Source: Candidatus Methylomirabilota bacterium
GTDB taxonomy: Bacteria; Methylomirabilota; Methylomirabilia; Methylomirabilales; 2-02-FULL-66-22
Direction of reading: 5' to 3'
NCBI GenBank assembly: GCA_016209725.1
Contig: JACQVO010000217.1
Location: 1 to 19,979 of the forward strand
DNA: 19,979 nt
Made by a program: the position numbers and the translations under genes. Of this stretch, positions 6,774-14,509 are shown piece after piece. Every line of letters begins with the position of its first letter. The stretch's first letter is position 1. The notes beneath the pieces are model-generated. The model did not search any database. It was not told the DNA's origin and was given only the letters and a program-made list of their open reading frames with translations.

Positions 6774-7880
6774 CTAGCGCTTCCGCTTGTAAAACGGCGT
6801 CTGGACGACCCGGGCGGCGACGGGATTGTCCCGGATCAGAACCTCGAATTCGGTGCCGATGGCGGAATGTTCGGCCGCCACGTAGCCCAGGCCGATATTC
6901 TTGTTCAGCCAGGGGGCCGGGCCGCCGCTGGTTACCTCGCCGATCGGCTGCCCATTCTTCACGATCTTGTAGTGCGACCTGGCAATACCTCGCCCTGTCA
7001 TCTCGAAGCCGACGAGCTTCCGCTTCACCCCCTGGGCCTTCTGTTGGGCCAGGGGCGCCTTGCCGATGAACTCGCCCTTCTCCAGCTTCAGGATCCAGGC
7101 CAGGTCCGCCTCCAGCAGCGTGTGCTTGTCGTCAATGTCATTGCCGTACAGGGCCATCTTGGCCTCGAGGCGGAGGGTATCCCGCGCCCCCAGCCCGCAG
7201 GGAAGCAGTCCGAAGGGTCTCCCCGCCTCCAGCAGGGCGTTCCAGAGCGCCGGGGCCTGCTGCGGTTTCAGGTACACCTCGAACCCGTCCTCGCCGGTGT
7301 ACCCGGTGCGCGACGCGACCGCGTCGTACCCCAGGACCTTCCCCCGCGCGGACCAGTAGTACTTGATGCCGGAGAGATCCAGGGGCGTGAGTTTCTGCAG
7401 GATCTCGATGGCCTTCGGCCCCTGCAGGGCGATGAGGGCCGTCTCGTCGCTCAGGTTCCTCACCTCGACGTTGCCCCGGGTGCGCTCCCGCATCCAGGCG
7501 AAGTCCTTGTCGATGTTCGAGGCGTTCACCGTCACCAGGTAGTGGTCGTCGGCGAACTTGTACACGGTGAGATCGTCCACGAACGTCCCGGCCTCGGTGG
7601 TGAGGGCCGAGTACTGCACCTGTCCCACCTGCAGCCGCGAGGCGTCGTTGCTGGTGAGGCGCTGCACCGCCTCCAGGGCGGCCGGCCCTCGAAATTCGAC
7701 CTCCCCCATATGGGAGACGTCGAACATCCCGGCGGCACCTCGGACCGCCTTGTGCTCTTCGAGAATGCCGCTGTACTGGACCGGCATGTCCCAGCCGCCG
7801 AAGGGCACCATCTTGGCGCCCAGCTTGCGGTGGACGGCGTTGAGCGGTGTCAGTTTCAGGGGCGCGTCAGGGGCGGACAT
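6774..7880 (-). CDS. gcvT: Aminomethyltransferase (glycine cleavage T protein)
   Basis: Transfers the methylene group from aminomethyl-GcvH to tetrahydrofolate, releasing ammonia. It is 368 aa, the usual length. Signatures are LNAVHRKLGAKMVPFGGWDM (13-32), FDVSHMGEVE (53-62), LTSNDASRL, GTFVDDLTVYKF with the folate-site aspartate pair D102/D103, GYTGEDGFEVY and CGLGARDTLRLEA. The C-terminal GcvT_C domain contains GEVTSGGPAPWLNKNIGLGY. The start is ATG 7880, after AGGAGGAG at a spacing of 6. The frame stays open for 78 more codons upstream, but that part is proline/arginine-rich non-coding leader. It is the first gene of the gcv operon, with a promoter at 8106-8134. Confidence 0.97.
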   Translation of the reverse strand: MSAPDAPLKLTPLNAVHRKLGAKMVPFGGWDMPVQYSGILEEHKAVRGAAGMFDVSHMGEVEFRGPAALEAVQRLTSNDASRLQVGQVQYSALTTEAGTFVDDLTVYKFADDHYLVTVNASNIDKDFAWMRERTRGNVEVRNLSDETALIALQGPKAIEILQKLTPLDLSGIKYYWSARGKVLGYDAVASRTGYTGEDGFEVYLKPQQAPALWNALLEAGRPFGLLPCGLGARDTLRLEAKMALYGNDIDDKHTLLEADLAWILKLEKGEFIGKAPLAQQKAQGVKRKLVGFEMTGRGIARSHYKIVKNGQPIGEVTSGGPAPWLNKNIGLGYVAAEHSAIGTEFEVLIRDNPVAARVVQTPFYKRKR

Positions 7881-8098
7881 GGGGCTCCTCCTGGGTGTCC
7901 AAGGGGGTGAGACAGAGTGATGAATGAGAGGGACACGGGGGACCGGGTGGACGGCGGCACCGGACGACCGGCGCCGGGACAATGGGCGGGACCAGGGGAG
8001 ACCCCCGCAGACACGGGGGTCATCAGACCGGGGCCAGAGCGGGCCGACATGGATGGACTCAATCTGTGCGCTGGGAAAAGGGAATCGGGACGGAAAGT
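7881..8098 (-). promoter_or_regulatory. Long pyrimidine-rich leader of the gcv operon
   Basis: If transcription starts about 7 nt after the predicted -10 box, the untranslated leader is about 218 nt. It contains a perfect 8-bp hairpin, gacccccg (8000-8007) with cgggggtc (8014-8021), and several ccggt(c) repeats. I looked for the conserved cores of the glycine riboswitch that often precedes gcvT and did not find them. Leader-based control by an unknown element is an inference from its length and structure. Confidence 0.4.
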
Positions 8099-8105
8099 GG
8101 GGCCG

Positions 8106-8134
8106 ATTCTTCAATGGACCCTGAGGTTTGTCAA
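8106..8134 (-). promoter_or_regulatory. Sigma70-type promoter of gcvT-gcvH-gcvPA-gcvPB
   Basis: On the minus strand, a perfect -35 TTGACA (8134-8129) is followed after 17 nt by AAGAAT (8111-8106), which matches TATAAT at four of six positions. The -35 box contains the TGA stop codon of holA (8133-8131). This separates gcv expression from the upstream holA unit. Confidence 0.6.
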
Positions 8135-9516
8135 GGGAAAAGATCGGCAGCGCAGAGGGTGATGACCAGTTCCTCCATGAGCAGCGCCTCGGGATGACCG
8201 GAGGTCTTCAAGGCGAGATCCGTCTCGTGAATCGCCTCCAGCCTGCGGACTAAGTCCGCCATGGAGAAGCGGGTGGCCGCCTTGAACAGATTGAATGCAC
8301 GGTAGGGCTTCATCGCCAGGAGCTTCGCCGCAGACCCATCGTCGGCCCCGGCCCCCTTTCCGAGGAGGGGGAGGACGCGGGACTGAAACGCCGGGAATGG
8401 CAGGTTGGGGTCGAGGCTGCCGCCCAGGTGGCTCTCCAACGCGCTGCGGGCGATGATCAGCCCGCGGAGTTCCCCGGCCAGCACGCCGAGGATCGGGGGG
8501 ACCGGCTCCCGCTGGGCCATCAGGCTCCGGAAGGCCCGCAGGGCCCTGCCGGCGTCCCGAGCGCTCACGGCATTCGTCAGGTCGAAGACGTTCGCCTCCC
8601 GCGAGGTCGTGAGGACCTCCGTGACGTCGGCCGCGGTGATCTCGGGACGCGTCCCCAAGTACAGGAGGACCTTCTCCATCTCCGACTCGAGGGCCCGCAT
8701 GCTGAATCCCGTGCGCTCGACGATGGCGGCCAGGGCATCCCCGGCAATGCGCTTCCCCGCCGCCGCCACCATCTCCCGGATCTTCGCCCGGGCCGCCTCG
8801 GGCTCCATCTGGGTGTCCCAGGGCCGCTTGGAGCGGATGCCGCAGTCGATGACGAACCCCACGGCGGCAATCCGCTTGAAGAGCACCCGGCGTTCGTCCA
8901 CCACCTCGGCCGTGAGGACCAGCGCGGTATCGGCCGGGATGCCCTGCTGGATCGCCTCCTCGTAGATGCGGGCCAGCCCGGCCCCCGTGGATTCAGGGAC
9001 GGCCATCCCGTCGGCGATGGCGCGTCCTGCCACCTCCCGGAGCCACTGTTCCCTGTCGCCATCCGCTCCCGCCCCGAGGATCCGCTCCAGTTCCGGGCCG
9101 GAAACCTCGCCGCGCCCGGCCCGATCCAGGAACCCCTCCCCCTCCCCCGCGGCCGCCAGGGCCTGAAGCAGGAGACGCGCCGCCCGTTCGAGATTCTCTG
9201 CCTGCCACGCCTCGAGGCTTCGCCTGACCAGGCTGTCGAGGCTCTCCTTCGAGACGAAGGCTTTGCTGTCGTGGACCATCACCACTTTGGTCCCGCCGAA
9301 GAGGGAGAGCGTGCGGAGCCGCACGGAGAGACTGGCGAGATCCTGATCTTCCGGGACCACCTCGACGCTGAGGGCCTGCTGCCCGGGCGGCACCAAGGCC
9401 TCCAGGATGGCCTTGGCCCCCTCCTTGGCCAGGAATTCGTCTCCGTGGAGGAGGTACACCGGGGACCGCCTTCCCCGTGTGATCTCTGCCACCGCCTTCT
9501 CGACCGTGCCCGTCAT
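8131..9516 (-). CDS. holA: DNA polymerase III subunit delta (HolA), long variant
   Basis: The clamp-loader delta subunit, which opens the sliding clamp. It is 461 aa, against about 340 in most bacteria. The N-terminal domain starts RRSPVYLLHGDEFLAKEGAK (16-35) and SLFGGTKVVMVHDSKAF (71-87). The core continues at TALVLTAEVVDERRVLFK (197-214), SMRALESEMEKVLLYLG and ANVFDLTNAVSARDAGRALR. The collar domain follows with LRGLIIARSALE and the C-terminal SGHPEALLMEELVITLC. The extra length is an insertion at about residues 90-195, rich in Ala, Gly and Glu. ATG 9516 has a GAGGGA site that overlaps the stop of the RNase D-like gene 10 bp upstream, so coupling is likely. Confidence 0.93.
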   Translation of the reverse strand: MTGTVEKAVAEITRGRRSPVYLLHGDEFLAKEGAKAILEALVPPGQQALSVEVVPEDQDLASLSVRLRTLSLFGGTKVVMVHDSKAFVSKESLDSLVRRSLEAWQAENLERAARLLLQALAAAGEGEGFLDRAGRGEVSGPELERILGAGADGDREQWLREVAGRAIADGMAVPESTGAGLARIYEEAIQQGIPADTALVLTAEVVDERRVLFKRIAAVGFVIDCGIRSKRPWDTQMEPEAARAKIREMVAAAGKRIAGDALAAIVERTGFSMRALESEMEKVLLYLGTRPEITAADVTEVLTTSREANVFDLTNAVSARDAGRALRAFRSLMAQREPVPPILGVLAGELRGLIIARSALESHLGGSLDPNLPFPAFQSRVLPLLGKGAGADDGSAAKLLAMKPYRAFNLFKAATRFSMADLVRRLEAIHETDLALKTSGHPEALLMEELVITLCAADLFP

Positions 9517-9526
9517 TCAGATTCCC

Positions 9527-10750
9527 TCACGGCTCTCTTCCCGGCGCGGACTTGGGGCGGGGCCGATCGGCGGGTGCGGCCGCCGCCAGCGCCACCAGGA
9601 TCGACTCCCCGAAGGTCTCGGACCGCCAGCGCCGGAGACCGTCCATGCCCCGCAGGGCATCGAGGTCAGCGGGAACTTCCTCGGCCAGGCGTTCGATGAG
9701 ACGTCGCGGCAGGAGCAATCCAGGATCCAGGCCGAACTGTTCGGCCGCCTTGGCCCGCCATCGGGTCACGGCGTCGATCCGCCGCTGCATCCCGGGCGGC
9801 ACCCGGGGCTTCTTCGGCCGGGGATAGGTGGGAAGCTCCGCCTCGGAGATGCTGCGGCCCCGGGCGACGGCCGCCAAAAGGCCGTCCCCGTACCGCTCCA
9901 CCACCTTGGGGGAGCAGCCCGGGACGGTGAGGAGTCCCTCCCGCGTCCGCGGGCGCTCGGCCGCCAGACGGACCAGGGAGTCGTTGCCCAGGACCTTGAA
10001 GGGCGGCCGGCCCGCCCCGCGCGCCCAGCCCTCGCGCGCCACGAACAATTCCCGCAGGACCGCCAGTCCCCGGCCGTCCAGCTCTCGCGCGCCCTTCACC
10101 CGGACGTAGTCGTCCGGGTCGAAGACGCGCTTGACCGCCGGGATCATTGCCAGCGCCTCGCACTCCTCCCGCACCCAGTCCGCACGACCCCGCGCCGAGA
10201 GCTCCGCCAGCAGCCGTTCCCGGAGAGGGATCAGATACCGGACGTCCTGCGCGGCGTAGAATTTCTGCGCCGGGGTAAGCGGGCGCCGGGCCCAGTCGTC
10301 TTTCTGGCGCGACCGGCCGGGCGGGATCCCGAAGAATCGCTCCAGAAGCGACGTCAGGCCGAGCTCCGGCAGTCCCAAGAACTGCGCCGCGACCATCGTG
10401 TCGAAGATGCCCGCGAACTCGAAGCCGAAGTCCCGCTTCATCGAGGAGAGGTCGTAGGAGGCCCCGTGAAACACCTTGACGGTGACTGGGTCGGCGCACA
10501 GGGGCGCCAGAGGGGACAGATCCCCCACGGCCAGGGGATCCACGAGGCTGACGGGAGCGTCCCCGGCGGCCACCTGGAGCAGACAGACCTTTTCCGGAAA
10601 GCTGTGCAGGCTGTCGGATTCTGAATCGAGCCCGATGATCCCGGCACCCGCCAGGGCGGCCGCCAGCCCTCGAAGTTCCTCGGAGGTTCGGACCCAGGCG
10701 GCTGCCGGAAGGGGAGGGGGAGTTCCGTGGGCGTGATGGGTTCTTGGCAT
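9527..10750 (-). CDS. rnd: Ribonuclease D-type 3'-5' exonuclease with HRDC domain
   Basis: A DEDDy-family 3'-5' exoribonuclease that probably trims tRNA precursors and other structured RNAs. The 407-aa product has Exo I GLDSESDS (D42, E44), Exo II HGASYDLSSMKRDFG (D100) and Exo III FYAAQDVRYL (Y165, D169). An HRDC domain spans about 220-300 (VLRELFVAREGWAR, then LLTVPGCSPKVVERYG). Residues 318-390 look like a decayed second HRDC, as in true RNase D. ATG 10750 begins MPRTHHAHG; it lacks a clear ribosome site, and ATG 10789 is an in-frame alternative that adds 13 residues. The gene is 10 bp upstream of holA and 64 bp downstream of the cupredoxin-like lipoprotein. Confidence 0.88.
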   Translation of the reverse strand: MPRTHHAHGTPPPLPAAAWVRTSEELRGLAAALAGAGIIGLDSESDSLHSFPEKVCLLQVAAGDAPVSLVDPLAVGDLSPLAPLCADPVTVKVFHGASYDLSSMKRDFGFEFAGIFDTMVAAQFLGLPELGLTSLLERFFGIPPGRSRQKDDWARRPLTPAQKFYAAQDVRYLIPLRERLLAELSARGRADWVREECEALAMIPAVKRVFDPDDYVRVKGARELDGRGLAVLRELFVAREGWARGAGRPPFKVLGNDSLVRLAAERPRTREGLLTVPGCSPKVVERYGDGLLAAVARGRSISEAELPTYPRPKKPRVPPGMQRRIDAVTRWRAKAAEQFGLDPGLLLPRRLIERLAEEVPADLDALRGMDGLRRWRSETFGESILVALAAAAPADRPRPKSAPGREP

Positions 10751-10814
10751 CCCGATCTCGACGTCGCGGGCGGCCGGACCCACGGGCATCGGCGCCACGG
10801 GGGCAGAAGGCCAC

Positions 10815-11204
10815 CTACTTGATGGCCAGCTTCCCCTTGGCGGCCAGGGGGCCCAGCCAGGGGAGCGAGTTGCAACCGTACCAGTAGATCCCGGATCGCT
10901 CGACGAGCACGGGGACCGAAACCTGGGTGCCGGCCGGGAGGGTCGCGCGGACATTCAGATCGGGGATCTGGAAGATGTGCTGTTTCCCCACGCTCGTCAC
11001 CTGGAACGTGATCAGGAGGGCGCGCCCCTGGCGGTCGGCGGCCAGCACGGACGGCTCGCATTGGTTGTTGCGGGCCACGATCTCGAAGGCAACCCGCTGG
11101 ACATCTGCGGGTGCCATCGGTGCAGGCGCCCGATCACCGAACCACCGCCCACATCCAGCCGCCAGCACCACCAGGAGGACTGCAGGCGCAACCCATCGGC
11201 TCAC
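10815..11204 (-). CDS. Cupredoxin-like lipoprotein, 129 aa
   Basis: A secreted lipoprotein. The signal peptide SRWVAPAVLLVVLAAGC ends in the lipobox LAAGC, with lipidated C18. The rest is a single cupredoxin-like beta domain of the EfeO/plastocyanin style: NNQCEPSVL (46-54), TSVGKQHIFQIP (70-81), TLPAGTQVSVPV (88-99), RSGIYWYGCNSLPW (103-116). Of the usual type 1 copper ligands, H76 and C111 are present, but the second histidine expected a few residues after the cysteine is absent. Copper binding is therefore uncertain. The start is GTG 11204 with GGGAGG 5 nt upstream; the open frame extends further up but without signal-like sequence. It is the outermost minus-strand gene and is divergent from the importer operon. 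Its partner is unknown. Confidence 0.75.
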   Translation of the reverse strand: MSRWVAPAVLLVVLAAGCGRWFGDRAPAPMAPADVQRVAFEIVARNNQCEPSVLAADRQGRALLITFQVTSVGKQHIFQIPDLNVRATLPAGTQVSVPVLVERSGIYWYGCNSLPWLGPLAAKGKLAIK

Positions 11205-11301
11205 GCGGACCTCCCACCCCCCCTCCGGAACCGGCACACCGTAACACAGGACCCCGGAAGTTGCAACGACCCCGAGGCGACTGCCGGAGGGTAGTTCCCC
11301 G

Positions 11302-11331
11302 TTGACGGCCCTCTCTGCACTCTGATATTTT
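11302..11331 (+). promoter_or_regulatory. Candidate sigma70 promoter of the liv operon
   Basis: TTGACG (11302-11307) and TATTTT (11326-11331) are separated by 18 nt, upstream of the binding-protein start at 11357. The match is five of six for the -35 and four of six for the -10. It lies in the only divergent intergenic region of the window. Confidence 0.5.
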
Positions 11332-11356
11332 GCGCCCAACGTGGAGCGGGGTGATC

Positions 11357-12556
11357 ATGTACCGCAGGCGACCTGTGGGCGCCAGGATCTTCTTTCTCCT
11401 CATCGTCGCTCTCGGCCTCGGCCCGACCGCACCGGATGCCGCGACGCTCACCCTGGGCGAGATCAACCCGCTCACGGGGCGTTTTGCCGCCCACGGCGTC
11501 GCCCTGCACCAGGGGATTCAACTCGCCGTGGAGGAGGTCAATGCGTCGGGCACGCTGCGCGTCACCCTGGCGAGCCGCGATGACGAGGGCAGGCCGGATC
11601 GCTCGGTGGCGGCGGCCGAGGAGCTGATCACGCGACTACGGGTGGCGGCCCTGGTGGGCGGCTACGTGGATACCCTGGTGGGCCCCATCAGCGAGGTGGC
11701 GGAGCGGCAGAAGGTCCCCTACATGGCCACGGCGTCCCTGGATGAGCGGCTCACCCAACGGGGGTACCGCTACTTCTTCCGGATCAGCCACCTCCAGGCC
11801 TACGTGGACAGCATGGTGGGCGTGGTCCTGGACCTCTTCCGTCCGCGCCGGGCGGGCATCCTCTTCTCCGCCACCCCGGGCGCCTCCCAACTCGCCAGAC
11901 GCCAGCGCGAACGCCTAGAGCAGGCGGGGGTCCACGTGCCGGTCTTCGAGATGTTCACGTCCGGGATATCGGACTTCACGCCGTTCCTGGCCCGAATCCG
12001 CGACGCCAACGTCGAGGCGCTCATCTCCGATGCCTTCTTTGCCGACCACCTCGTGATGGTGCGGCAGCTCCGGGGCCTTGAGGTCAACGTCAAGGCCTTT
12101 CTCGGCGCCTTCGGGATGGAATTCCCCGAGGTGGTCCGCGACCTGGGCCCCGCCGGCGAGTTCCTCTTCGGGACCACCGGGTGGGAGCCGGCCCTGGCGG
12201 AGCCCGGGACCGAGGCGGCGTCCCGCGCCTTCGTGGAACAGTATCGGAGGCGATTCGGGGCCGTGCCGCCTCCCCTGGCCATGCACGGCTATGTCGCGGC
12301 CCGCGCGATCCTCGCGGCTGCGGGGCAGGCGGAAAGCCGGGGGCGCGAGGTCGGATCCGAGGCGATTCGCCAGGCCTTGCAGGGCCTGGACCTGCCCACG
12401 CCACTCCAGCGCCTGCAATTCGACAGCCGCGGGGAAGCCAGGCACTATCGACGCTTGATCGTGCAGATCCAGGGCGGCGCCCGCGTCGTGGTGTATCCAC
12501 CCGACCGGGCCACGGGGAAGGCCCGCTACCCGATGCCTCTGTGGAAAGACCGGTGA
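11357..12556 (+). CDS. ABC importer substrate-binding protein (Liv/Peripla_BP_6 type)
   Basis: The periplasmic ligand-binding subunit of a branched-chain amino acid-type importer. At 399 aa it has the family length. A basic start and hydrophobic core (MYRRRPVGARIFFLLIVALG) form a signal peptide, with cleavage likely near residue 28-29. The mature start TLTLGEINPLTGRFAAHG is typical of the family, followed by GIQLAVEEVNASG. The second lobe contains AFLGAFGMEF and a late HGYVAARAILAA. ATG 11357 is chosen; GTG 11351 is an alternative closer to the GGAG site. It is the first gene of the five-gene importer. The substrate cannot be told from sequence: amino acids, amides, urea and aromatic acids are all used by this family. 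Confidence 0.92.
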   Translation: MYRRRPVGARIFFLLIVALGLGPTAPDAATLTLGEINPLTGRFAAHGVALHQGIQLAVEEVNASGTLRVTLASRDDEGRPDRSVAAAEELITRLRVAALVGGYVDTLVGPISEVAERQKVPYMATASLDERLTQRGYRYFFRISHLQAYVDSMVGVVLDLFRPRRAGILFSATPGASQLARRQRERLEQAGVHVPVFEMFTSGISDFTPFLARIRDANVEALISDAFFADHLVMVRQLRGLEVNVKAFLGAFGMEFPEVVRDLGPAGEFLFGTTGWEPALAEPGTEAASRAFVEQYRRRFGAVPPPLAMHGYVAARAILAAAGQAESRGREVGSEAIRQALQGLDLPTPLQRLQFDSRGEARHYRRLIVQIQGGARVVVYPPDRATGKARYPMPLWKDR

Positions 12557-12565
12557 AAGAAATTT

Positions 12566-12593
12566 CGAATATCGAATGGCGAATTGCGAATTT
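12566..12593 (+). repeat. Heptamer microrepeat CGAATNN x4
   Basis: Four consecutive 7-bp units (cgaatat, cgaatgg, cgaattg, cgaattt) lie in the gap between the binding-protein gene and livH. The low GC content contrasts sharply with the flanking genes. The periodicity is 7 bp, so it is not coding. Confidence 0.7.
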
Positions 12594-12610
12594 GGAACGG
12601 GGATGATGAA

Positions 12611-12631
12611 CTGCCTTCTGCTTTCTGCTTT
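12611..12631 (+). repeat. Heptamer microrepeat CTGCYTT x3
   Basis: Three 7-bp units (ctgcctt, ctgcttt, ctgcttt) lie 17 bp after the CGAATNN array, with a different unit but the same 7-bp period. Confidence 0.65.
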
Positions 12632-12650
12632 CCGCCGTCGCGGGTGTCGC

Positions 12651-13505
12651 GTGCTTGAGACGGTAGCGGGCGGCCTGATCACGGGGATCTTCTACGCCCT
12701 GCTGGCCTCCGGCTTTGCCCTGGTCTTCGGCGTCACCCGCGTCTTCAACCTGGCGCACGGCGACCTGGTGGTCCTGGGCGGGTACGTGGGGGAGCGCCTC
12801 TGGCATGGGGGAGGCATCTCCCCGCTCCTGGCCATGCCCCTGGCGGCGCTGCCCGCCATGCTCCTCGCCCTGGCCTCCCGGCCGCTCTTGGCCCGGGTGG
12901 GGGAGCCCTTCGTCCTGCGCTCGGTCGTCCTGACCTTCGGCGCGTCGCTCTTGATCCAGAGCGCCTTGCAGTCGACCTTCACGGCCGACTTCCGGTTGAT
13001 CGCGGTGCCGGGATGGGACCGCGGCCTCACGCTTCTTGGTGCACGGGTGGCAGCGGGACGTCTGATCACCGCGGCCACGGCCCTCGTCGTCCTGGCGCTC
13101 CTGCACCTGCTCTTGTCGCGCACGGTCTTCGGGAAGAGCCTCCGGGCGGTGAGCCTTGATCGCGAGGGGGCTGCCTCGGCCGGAATCGACCCGGCCCGGG
13201 TGGACCGCATCGCGCTACTCCTGGGCGGGGCGCTGGCGGGGGCGGCCGGCCCGCTCTTCGCGGCGGGGCAGTACGTGACCCCGTCCGCCGGGATCGGCCC
13301 GACGCTGACGGCCATTATTCTCACGATCTTCGGCGGCGTGGGCAGCATGAGCGGCCTGCTCTTCGGCGGAGTCCTGTTGGGCCTGGCGGAGGCGCTGGCT
13401 GCCTGGACCGGCGGAGCCATGTGGCGCGACGTGACGAGCCTCGCCTTGCTCCTCGTCCTGCTGCGCTGGCGCGGAACCGGCCTTCTTGGCGGGCGAGCCG
13501 CCTGA
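12651..13505 (+). CDS. livH: Branched-chain amino acid-type ABC transporter permease LivH
   Basis: One of two inner-membrane permeases of the importer, 284 aa. The start GGLITGIFYALLASGFALVF leads into the family signature TRVFNLAHGDLVVLGGY. Later hydrophobic segments include LLAMPLAALPAMLLALAS and AATALVVLALLHLL. The cytoplasmic coupling loop is FGKSLRAVSLDREGAASAGI. The C-terminal signature is GPTLTAIILTIFGGVGSMSG. GTG 12651 is chosen because homologues start just before the first membrane segment. An upstream ATG at 12576 would force translation of the microrepeat, and ATG 12606 is possible. No strong ribosome site is visible. The stop overlaps the downstream ATG as TGATG. Confidence 0.92.
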   Translation: MLETVAGGLITGIFYALLASGFALVFGVTRVFNLAHGDLVVLGGYVGERLWHGGGISPLLAMPLAALPAMLLALASRPLLARVGEPFVLRSVVLTFGASLLIQSALQSTFTADFRLIAVPGWDRGLTLLGARVAAGRLITAATALVVLALLHLLLSRTVFGKSLRAVSLDREGAASAGIDPARVDRIALLLGGALAGAAGPLFAAGQYVTPSAGIGPTLTAIILTIFGGVGSMSGLLFGGVLLGLAEALAAWTGGAMWRDVTSLALLLVLLRWRGTGLLGGRAA

Positions 13506-14509
13506 TGCGGCAGGACTCGCCCGTGCGGGCGCTCCGCGAGGTCCGGGGGATCTTCCGCTGGGTCGGGATCGGAGGAGGCAGTATGGCCGTTCTGCTGCCC
13601 ATCGTGGCCGCACCGCGCGAGTATCTGCTCTACCTCGGAACCATGGCGCTGGTGTTCGGCCTCCTCGCCCAGAGCTGGGGCCTGCCGGCCCAGGGGGGGC
13701 TGATCTCCTTCGGCCATGCCGCCTTTTTCGGGGTGGGAGCATACGCCTCGGCCCTGCTGAGCCTGCGCTGGCAGCTCTCTCCCTGGATTGCCCTGGCGGC
13801 GGCCGCCGTCCTGGCGGCGGCCTGCGGCGTCGTGGCGGCGGAGATGGCGGGCGATCTGGCGGGGCCGTATTTCTCCCTCGCCACGCTGGCCATGGCGGAG
13901 ATCCTTCGCGTCGTCGCCCTGCATTGGACCAGCCTGACGGAGGGGGCCTGGGGCCTGGTGGGGATTCCCGGCCTGCCGCCCATGGGGGTGGGCGGGCTGG
14001 CGCATCTTTTCGGGAGCCGGGTGACGGATTACTACGCGGCCCTCTGCATGCTGACGGCCATGTGCGTGGTCCAAGCCTGGATCCGGCGCGCCCCCCTCGG
14101 TCTCGCCCTGCAGGCGGTCCGCCAGGGCGAGGTGCGGGCCGCCGCCCTGGGCGTGGACATCCGCCGCGTGAAGCGGATCGCCATGGGTGTGAGCGGCCTG
14201 TTCGCAGGAGGCGCGGGCGCCCTGCATGCCCACATCTTCCGGTGGGTGGATCCGGCCAGCGCCTTCAGCCTGCACCTCTCCGTGCTGCCACTCGTCATGG
14301 CGATGTTCGGAGGAAGCCGGTACCTGTTGGGTCCGGCCTTCGGCGCGGCGGTCCTGTACCTCGCCAACGAGTTGATCTTCCAGCGCCTCGCCCCGGGCGG
14401 CCATCTGTGGTTGTACGGCGGGGCCGTGATCCTGATCATCCTGTTCTTGCCGGACGGGCTCCTGGGATGGATCGAGACGCGGGCGGGAGGACGTCGTGGC
14501 CCTGTGTGA
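13505..14509 (+). CDS. livM: Branched-chain amino acid-type ABC transporter permease LivM
   Basis: The second permease of the importer, up to 334 aa. Signatures are GLPAQGGLISFGHAAFFGVG in the second membrane segment, then the ALQAVRQGEVRAAALGVDIR coupling loop and KRIAMGVSGLFAGGAGALHA. The last segment, YGGAVILIILFLPDGLLGWI, is typical. ATG 13505 overlaps the livH stop (TGATG) and implies coupling. ATG 13583, preceded by a strong GGAGGAGG, would drop 26 residues and gives a product that begins at the first membrane segment, so it may be the true start. The 3' end overlaps livG by 14 bp. Confidence 0.92.
   Translation: MRQDSPVRALREVRGIFRWVGIGGGSMAVLLPIVAAPREYLLYLGTMALVFGLLAQSWGLPAQGGLISFGHAAFFGVGAYASALLSLRWQLSPWIALAAAAVLAAACGVVAAEMAGDLAGPYFSLATLAMAEILRVVALHWTSLTEGAWGLVGIPGLPPMGVGGLAHLFGSRVTDYYAALCMLTAMCVVQAWIRRAPLGLALQAVRQGEVRAAALGVDIRRVKRIAMGVSGLFAGGAGALHAHIFRWVDPASAFSLHLSVLPLVMAMFGGSRYLLGPAFGAAVLYLANELIFQRLAPGGHLWLYGGAVILIILFLPDGLLGWIETRAGGRRGPV

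Noticed and set aside
8000..8026. ctgatga next to a GC hairpin on the minus strand, resembling a hammerhead ribozyme core
   Set aside because: The hairpin is followed by tctc rather than the required GAAA, and no flanking stems I and III are visible.
7881..8098. Glycine riboswitch upstream of gcvT
   Set aside because: The position is right, but none of the conserved purine-rich core segments is present; the leader is mostly pyrimidine.
12576..12650. N-terminal extension of LivH from ATG 12576
   Set aside because: It would translate the heptamer arrays. The LivH family starts just before the first membrane segment, so the extension is not believable.
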